From Gnetum montanum (taxonomy: Eukaryota; Streptophyta; Gnetopsida; Gnetales; Gnetaceae): a stretch of 64,000 bases of DNA. The stretch is taken from NCBI GenBank assembly GCA_015680685.1, contig MNCI01026893.1, positions 220,829 to 284,828 on the forward strand, written 5' to 3'. Below are positions 57,621-64,000 of the stretch, one piece after another (positions within the stretch are counted from its first letter, which is position 1; each line of letters starts with the position of its first letter). The notes under the pieces were generated by a model. It did not search any database. It was given only the letters and a program-made list of their open reading frames with translations, and had not been told where the DNA came from. A program made the position numbers and the translations under genes.

Positions 57621-57769
57621 AAAGATATGTAAACCATGGAGGTAAAAGAAGCATCAAGCCAAGGTCATGAGAGAGGTAATTCTATTGCTGCAAAAATTGA
57701 GGATGTTCTTGAATTAAATTTGTCTACATTCATGGGAAATGCAAATAGAGGAGATCATCCTAATAGGAA

Positions 57770-58110
57770 ATTTTGGTTTTAGATTAGGACTATATGTTTT
57801 CTTACTAGGGAATGAATTCATATTTTGATTGATAGAGGAGCCCAAAAAAATATTATTTTTTCTAGGATAGTTACTAGATTGGGTTTGGTAACTACTCCTT
57901 ATCATAGACTTCATAAAGTGTATTGGTTGTCTAGAGATTTTCCTTAAGAGGTAAGGGAGCAATATACTATGAAATTTAAAATTGGAGGTTTTCATGATAT
58001 TGTGAAGTATGATGTGATTCCAATAGATTATGATGATGTCATTCTTAGTAGACCTTGGAATTTGACAATGGTACTCAGTTTGATAGAGCAAGAAATATAT
58101 GGAGTGTAGC
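57770..58110 (+). pseudogene. Chromovirus protease
   Basis: LIDRGAQKNIIFSRIVTRLG near 57825 is the active-site region. The usual DSGA reads DRGA, so the Ser after the catalytic Asp is lost. KFKIGGFHDIVKYDVIPIDY and VILSRPWN (normally LLGRPWL) follow. One stop (TAA after FP) lies near 57945. Confidence 0.8.
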
Positions 58111-58299
58111 TTTACCTTATGGAATCCATGATCTGATTCCTGTGATAGCTAAACAAGTGAGGTAGTAAAGCTTACTTAATGCTTCCTTAATCCTTCTATG
58201 AGAGATGGAATATATTAATGAACATGATGAAACTAGTTTTGATTTTATTATTATGACAACAGTTGCTACTAATCATGATGATATGTAGGTTGAACTTCC

Positions 58300-59240
58300 T
58301 ATAAGTGTGCTAGTCTTGAAGGAGAAATTTTCCAAGGTGTTTAAGGAATAATTGGATGGACTACCGCAGATGAAAAATGTATATTACTAGATTGAGTTCA
58401 TTTCTTATGATACCATCACAAATGAGAGAGCTTACTAGATGGCACCAAATCATAGAGCTAAATTACAAAGGAAAGTAGAGGAGTTACTTGAAAGTGGATT
58501 TGTGAGAAAATGCATTTCACCTTGTGCAATTGCAGTAGTGCTAGTGCCAAAGAATAACAGTGATGAATGAAGGATGTATATCAATTACAAAGAATAATAA
58601 TGATGAATGAAGGATGTACATCAATTCTAGGGAAGTGAACAGGATAATAGTGAGGTATATTTTCTAATTTCAAGATAAGATGATATTATTGATATCCTTA
58701 ATAATGCTAAAATATTTAGGAAAGTTTATTTGAACACTAGTTACCATCAAATTAGAATTAGACCTAGTGATGAGTGAAAGTTAGCTTTCAAAACATCAAA
58801 TGGATTGTTTGAGTAGTTGGTGATGCTATTTGGGCTCACTAATGTACTTGCTACATTCATGAGGTTGATGCATGATGTAGTGAAGGACTTAATTGGTAAG
58901 TACTCTATTATCTTTCTTGATGGTATTTTGCTGAATAGATCTTATGAGGAAGAGCATTGGATCACTTGAGAATGGTATGTCTTAAGTTGAAGGAGGCACA
59001 ACTAGTGATCAATGTGAAGAAAATTCATTTCTTTAAGAGGGAGATTAGATATTTGGAGCATGTGGTTTTTAAAAATCAGATTTGATTGAAAGCTATCAAG
59101 GTGAAGGCTATTAGGAATTGGCCAACTCTTAAGAATGTTTGGGAGTTAAGATCATTCCTTGGTTTAACATGCTTTTATAGATGGCTCATAAAAACCTTTA
59201 GTGGTATTTTGTGGCCTATGTTTTCTTTGTTAAAGAAAAA
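58300..59240 (+). pseudogene. Chromovirus reverse transcriptase
   Basis: EKFSKVFKE near 58322, MAPNHRAKLQRKVEELLESG near 58440, then CISPCAIAVVLVPKNNSDE. A tandem 40-bp duplication (58549-58588 and 58589-58628) hits the RMYINYKE motif and breaks the frame. Further motifs are scattered in changing frames (FGLTNVLATFM near 58829, then YSIIFLDGILL near 58902, where the usual DD reads DG). The connection resembles LRSFLGLTCFYRW near 59150. Heavily decayed. Confidence 0.75.
58549..58628 (+). repeat. Tandem 40-bp duplication in chromovirus RT
   Basis: Two adjacent copies of an AAAGAATAACAGTGATGAAT-type unit, differing at four or five bases. Confidence 0.9.
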
Positions 59241-59329
59241 TATAGATTTTAGGTAGGATAATAAAACCCAAGGAATATTTGACTTGTTGAAAGCAAAGAT
59301 TACTTGTGAACTGGTGCTTGCAATTCTAG

Positions 59330-59720
59330 ATTTTTAGAAGCTTTTTTATGTGGAGGTGGATGCTAGTGGACTTGCCATTGGTGGGGTACTTTTACAAGAA
59401 GGTAGGCTTATTGATTTCTTCCAAAAAGTTGAATGAGTCAAGGAAAAAATGTAGCATATATGAGGAGTTGTATGCTATTCTTCAAGCAATCAAGCATTGG
59501 AGGCATTACTTGATGTCCAAGGAGTTTACCTTGATGACATACCAAAAAGCACTATAATTTCTAAACTCTAAAAAGAAGTTGAGTACAAAGCACATGAAAA
59601 GGATTATATAGTTATAGGAGTTCAATTTTATGTTGATGCACAAAATTAAAAAAGCTAATATGGTGGTTGATGTGTTATTTAGAGTGCCTGTGATGAATTT
59701 CAACATACCTCATGTAGAAT
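59330..59720 (+). pseudogene. Chromovirus RNase H
   Basis: FYVEVDASGLAIGGVLLQEG near 59345 holds the catalytic Asp of the DAS motif. A shift follows, then KCSIYEELYAILQAIKHWRH near 59450 (YxxYxxELxAI...WRHYL), open to 59557. The text then decays through the region before integrase. Confidence 0.82.
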
Positions 59721-59879
59721 GTATGGATGATTTTACTTCTTTGTATGGTCATGATGATGATTTTGGATAGATTTGAAGGATTCTCAAAGAGCCATTGATG
59801 AGTATAATAGACTAGTGGAAGAACAATCATATTCAAGATGAACTATTATTTAAGAATGGAAAAGTATATATTCCTAATT

Positions 59880-60985
59880 ATGATTTTAGAAAAACATTTT
59901 GTTTGAAAAGAATTATAGTCACTTGGAAGGTCACATTGGTAGGGAAAAAACATTGAAAATGGTGGTTAGGCACTATTTTTGACCTGGTATGGAAACAAAA
60001 GTTTCAAAATTTGTGAAGGAGTTGAGATGTCAAAAGATCATTGGAGGTAAAGGTATAGATGGAAACTGTATGTCTTTGCCAATTTCCAAAGGTCCATGGG
60101 AAAGTATGTTAATGAAATTTCTGAGTGGTATTCCAAAGATCAATAGTGGGAATGATGTAATTTTTATTGTTGTTGATAGGTTCTCAAGATGTCACATTTC
60201 ATTCCATGAAAGAGGTGAGTGATGTATTTCATGTTGCAAATTTTGTTGTCTAGCATGTTGTGAAGTTTCATGGTATTCCCTTGAATATTATTAATGATAG
60301 AGATTCCAAGTCTACAAGTCATTTTTAGAAGTCCATTTGGAAAATTTTAGGGACATAGTTGAATTTTTCTAGTTCCTATCATTCATAATTTAATGGCCAA
60401 ATGGAGATAGTGAATAAATCCTTGCTAAACATGTTGAGATGTTTGTGTGATGAACAGCCAAATAGGTGGAAAAACTTGTTGTGTCATGGTAAGTTTTTCT
60501 ACAATAATGCTTTTCATGTTGCTATTGGTAAAAGCCCATTTGAGGTGAACTATGAGTTATTTCCAAATATGGTGGACACTTTAAAGACCTTTAATGATAA
60601 AGCTCAACTTAGTGCTAATTTTGTTCAAGAGATGAGAGATCTCCATGCATAACTAAAATAAAATCTTAAGAACAAGGTTGAAGAGAGAGTCCTAAAGAGG
60701 AATGAGAGTAAGCAGATGTCTAATTTTACTATTAGTGATCTAGTTTGGATGCACTTGAAGAAAGAGTAATTGAGAGATGTTAACTTATTAAAATATAAGG
60801 CCAAGAAGATGGAGCCTTTTGAAATCAAGGCTAAAATTAATGAAAATTATTTTGAGATTAATTTACCAAACAATGTTGATATGTATTTTGTTTTTAATGT
60901 TTTAAATCTTGTGCACTATCATGGACAATCTATTGAGGAGACAATACAATGTAGCATTGAGGAGTTGAAAGGGGATATTTATTAA
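59880..60985 (+). pseudogene. Chromovirus integrase
   Basis: HLEGHIGREKTLKMVVRHYF with GMETKVSKFVKELRCQK is the zinc-binding part; the second Cys of the last CxxC is not kept. The core begins PWESMLMKFLSGIPKI and VIFIVVDRFSR: the first catalytic Asp (normally MDF) is Lys. Further on, INDRDSKSTSHF keeps the second Asp and NGQMEIVNKSLLNMLRCLCD keeps the Glu. Then KSPFEVNYELFPN and the C-terminal SH3-like part, FTISDLVWMHLKKEQLRDV, PFEIKAKINENYFEINLPNN and VFNVLNLVHY, open 60770-60985. Confidence 0.88.
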
Positions 60986-60994
60986 TCCAAGCCT

Positions 60995-61140
60995 TCAATG
61001 GAGAGAAAGGTAATCATACTCAAGTAGAGGAAAGCTTCTAGTACTTGGGGTGTCAAGAGGTATGAATATTTGATTCATTGGGAGGATCAGTTCATTGATG
61101 ATGTTGTATGGATCCATGAGATCAAACTCCATAAGTGAGG
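60995..61140 (+). pseudogene. Chromodomain at integrase C-terminus
   Basis: VIILK then a stop then RKASSTWGVKRYEYLIHWED and DDVVWIHEIKLHK match the chromodomain pattern (ILxxR...YLVKWxxxxxxxxTWExxxxL). Chromodomains in this place define chromoviruses and direct insertion to modified chromatin. The hydrophobic and Trp positions are largely kept; the first aromatic-cage position cannot be judged. Confidence 0.78.
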
Positions 61141-61185
61141 GATCACTTCTACCCCTATGATCTTGGTCACCTAACATTACTTTTT

Positions 61186-61203
61186 GAAGGATGGGAGAGC
61201 TAG
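61186..61203 (+). other. Polypurine tract, chromovirus
   Basis: GAAGGATGGGAGAGCTAG directly before the LTR start TGTAGGAAC. Confidence 0.65.
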
Positions 61204-62179
61204 TGTAGGAACATCTCTTTCAATTCCATTGTCCTTTCCTACATGTATGTTTTGTAGGTTTTAGACAATAGAGATACATCTTAGGGGACTATAAGATGTC
61301 TTAGCCAAGACCTTGAAGTAACATAAGATGTCTTAAATTTAGAGAAGATGTCTTAGTCAAATGTCAAACTTCTCAAAGGAGATGTCTTGGGCAAAATGTC
61401 TTACACAAGACATCATGACCTAGAAGTAGATGTCTTGGGACTAGATGAGATGTCTTGAAAAATAGTAGATGTCTTTCCTGAGAGCTAGGTTAACATAGAT
61501 ATGCCTTCCCAAGGTTAGAGATGACTTATATAGATGGGGAAACTTCTGAAAACACCTATTCCAATTTAGGAAATAGTTGAAACATGATGGAAAAGGATGG
61601 AAATAGCTCAGGAGAAGGTGAGAAGACTTGAAAATTATCCAAAGAGCCTTAATTTAAGTTAAGAAAAGATTTATAGGTTTCTTGTCTTCTAGTTTATTAT
61701 AAATATTCTTCTATTTTACAATTATTAGTGAAAGAGAGATAGATGAGTAAGAACGATAGCTCTTGTACAGGTGAAGAGTTGAGTAATAGAGAGTGTGTCA
61801 ACACATTGAGTGAGTGCAATTGGTGATTGTAGCTCCAAGATCAAATTATAGTGTGTTGGTCGTTGTGTTCTATTCTCTTATGTCCTACTTGTAAGTTGAG
61901 ATCTTTGTCCTGAGTTATGGAAGAGATTCTCTATTGGTTGTGTCTTGCATTGAGAAGAGCCATTGTATGGTTGTAGAGTCTTATTCTCTATAATATCATT
62001 GAGTGTGATAAATTTTGAATATTTGTGGATTTTGTGAACCCTATAGTAATCTTATAATAAACTAATTGAAGAGAGCTATTTTTATTTTTTTTTTCTTTGA
62101 GTAAAAAACTTTTATCTTTGCATAATACCCAGATTTTGTATTTGAACATGATTTAATTGTGGAGTGAACCTACTTCACA
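61204..62179 (+). repeat. 3' LTR of the chromovirus
   Basis: 976 bp, TGTAGGAACATC ... CTACTTCACA. Its last 325 bp match the truncated 5' LTR. No duplication can be tested because the 5' LTR start is missing. TTATAAATATTC near 61699 could be the TATA box. Confidence 0.85.
61296..61480 (+). repeat. AGATGTCTT minisatellite in chromovirus LTR
   Basis: At least eight copies of AGATGTCTTA/G at irregular spacing of 15-30 bp, with AAGACATC once in inverse orientation. It lies in U3, ahead of the likely TATA box. Confidence 0.85.
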
Positions 62180-62249
62180 TGTCTTCTTTCACAACTACAA
62201 ATTAGCAACAAAGGTAGATGTGTGCTTCATGATGAATTTCTACATGATC

Positions 62250-63540
62250 ACATTTACAAGGTCATTTTCAACTTAAAGAATAGATATGACTACCCATGAT
62301 TTATGGACATTCTTAACTACGTAGTGGTCTAGAAGATTCCTTCTTTGTGGAACAAATAAAAGGTCTAATGATTTCAACACCAGGTATAGCCTTACTTGGT
62401 TATCTAAAAGCATATTTACTAGGAATTCCTTGATGGCCTCATAAGATCATGTGTTCTCAAAGAGATCTAGGGCACCATCTTGGATCATGTGCATGATGGT
62501 ATGTGTAATGGGAATTATGATGGAAAGAGAAATATGAAAAATTTACTACTTGTAAGGTATTTTTAGCTCACCACATTTCATAATGCTCAATACTTTGTGT
62601 GCTACTGTGACAAGTGCTAGCATAAAAGAGATATATTCTAATGTATGGAAGGATCACAATAGTATCCAACCATCAGATCCCTTCAACATATGAGGAATTA
62701 ACTTTGGTGGTCTTATCTCTCCAACCTTCAATGGAAGAGCATATGTCATTCTATGCATAGACTATTGCATGAAGTTGATACAAGATAATATTGTTAATGA
62801 TTGTTTATCTACCACTGTAGTTGAGTTTCTTTGAAACAATATATTCTATAAGTTCAATAGTCCTAATAATTTATTGGCATTTATAGAGTTAATCATAGAT
62901 TAACTTTCCCTATCACATGTTCATCAATGACATAGAAAAAGTTGAAAAATTAACAATTGTAAGAATATTCATGAAAATAATTAGTAGGTACATAAGTGAC
63001 TATGCTAATAATCTTAATGATACTCTTTTGACCTATAAAATGGCATGGAAAATCCCTATTGGGTTCATCTTGTTTGAGCCAATAAATGAATAGGTTCCAT
63101 GACTAGTTATTAATTTTAAAATAAAAAATGTCCAATGTGAAAATTTTGATATGACATAAAATTTTGAATAGACACAGAGATTGATTAATCTCAATCTTCT
63201 CAATGAGAATTGTATAATTGACTTAATTTGTAATGAGTTAGAACATTCCTATACCAAGGCTCACCATGATATTTGTGCAAGATAGCTTGATTTCAAGCTT
63301 GGTGATAAGGTTGTTTATTTGAATTCTTCATACTTGTCACATTTGGGAATGTTTTAATTTCAATAGGAAGGATTCTACATTGTCCATTCTTATCACTAGT
63401 TTAGCATAGTACATATTTATCATCAAGATAATTGAGACAAGATTTTTTTGGTTAATGAAAAACATCTAAAGTGCTATAAAGAATATATTTTTCCTCTAAG
63501 AGTACATAACTATCAATCTTGTATTTTACACTTAGAAGTT
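62250..63540 (+). pseudogene. Athila-like integrase fragment
   Basis: Plus strand: PWFMDILNYVVV near 62297, then HVHDGMCNGNYDGKRN near 62487, CYCDKC near 62600 (zinc-binding), PSDPFNI then GINFGG (normally WGIDFxG, so the first catalytic Asp is Asn), FNGRAYVILCIDY near 62740, LTYKMAWKIPIGFILFEP near 63025, LGDKVVYLNSSYLSHLGMF near 63300 and VNEKHLKCYKEY near 63450. This order and wording fit Athila integrases, which lack a chromodomain. Many stops and shifts; no gag, RT or LTR is attached within the window. Confidence 0.78.
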
Positions 63541-64000
63541 TATTAGGGACATGGATTAGTATGGGGAAGAAATTATTCATGTCATGTTAAATTTTCTTTC
63601 TTTGTTGCTAATATATTTAAGTATTTTAATAAAGTTGGTATGCTTAGTTAGAATTTTTACATCTTTAAGTTTAATATTTATCATTCATGACCTTTTTTTA
63701 AGTATATTTTGTATGTGTATATGTGGAAAAATCAATTAATGTGCTTTATTAATGCTCACCCAATAACCCAATGGAGGATGTATGAGTTACAGATGCAATA
63801 ATGATGCAAGAGTGCTAAACAAGTCCAAAGTGGATCCCTGATCAATGGAATGCTCGTGCCATGGAATTTATGCATCCATTTTTTCTCTATCCATGATTGG
63901 TAAATCAAGATCAAATTTAGCAAGAAGCTAGGACTCACACTATGAACTATTAAAGGTAATACTACTAGATACATCGGTAGGTGGTCGGTCCACACCGTAG
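63541..64000. other. Non-coding end of window
   Basis: AT-rich, no supported frame. It may be untranslated sequence after the Athila-like fragment. Confidence 0.4.

Noticed and set aside
57714-58091. 125-codon minus-strand frame
   Set aside because: Reverse strand of the chromovirus protease, whose motifs are clear on the plus strand.

Overview
The window is repeat-rich plant nuclear DNA. Almost everything recognisable is LTR retrotransposon of the Ty3/gypsy type: Tat/Ogre-like, chromovirus and Athila-like pieces. I found no ordinary host gene, tRNA, rRNA, CRISPR array or bacterial feature. Most coding remnants carry stops and small indels, so most copies are old. The nested retroelements suggest a seed plant with a large genome. 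A gymnosperm is possible, but I cannot fix the species from sequence alone.

Layout. (1) 1-3832, plus strand: a gypsy pol remnant in the unusual order protease, RNase H, reverse transcriptase, integrase, nearly all in one reading frame. (2) 3833-9654: non-coding, except a TATA box and an acidic 170-codon ORF with one internal stop at 4285-4797. (3) 9660-28520, minus strand: a structurally complete 18.9-kb Tat/Ogre-like element, with LTRs 9660-11258 and 26909-28520 and target-site duplication CTTAC. (4) 28526-28947: a short stretch of the older locus. (5) 28953-47141, minus strand: a second complete 18.2-kb element of the same family, with LTRs 28953-30543 and 45562-47141 and duplication GTATG. 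(6) 47147-50530: older sequence dominated by a roughly 190-bp tandem array with G and C homopolymers. (7) 50530 to about 55879, plus strand: a decayed relative of the same Tat family, keeping pol, polypurine tract and a 3' LTR. (8) About 56030-62179, plus strand: a chromovirus with a chromodomain, whose 5' LTR is truncated. (9) 62250-63540, plus strand: an Athila-like integrase fragment.

The most interesting content lies inside the two complete Tat elements. Between protease and reverse transcriptase, each carries a gene-like unit on the opposite (plus) strand, at about 16835-22129 and 35900-40541. Each has a TATA box, about eight exons, introns of roughly 70-125 bp whose joins keep the reading frame, a terminal stop or its remnant, and an AATAAA signal. 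Exons 2-3 resemble the FCP1/NIF (NLI-interacting factor-like) phosphatase fold, but the catalytic aspartates are missing. Later exons encode a conserved unknown region, an acidic stretch and a coiled coil. An intron-containing gene can pass through an RNA intermediate only if it lies antisense to that RNA, so this looks like an antisense-captured gene amplified with its carrier. It occupies the place where Ogre elements are known to have an intron in the sense transcript.

Within each Tat element the minus-strand order is 5' LTR (TATA inside), primer-binding site, variable-number leader repeats, gag, protease, minisatellite, antisense gene, minisatellite, RT, RNase H, second (archaeal-type) RNase H, integrase, minisatellite, polypurine tract, 3' LTR. 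The same minisatellite theme (sense strand GGCCTAAAACTAG or GACCTTAAACTAG) marks three sites in both elements and recurs after the integrase of the third.
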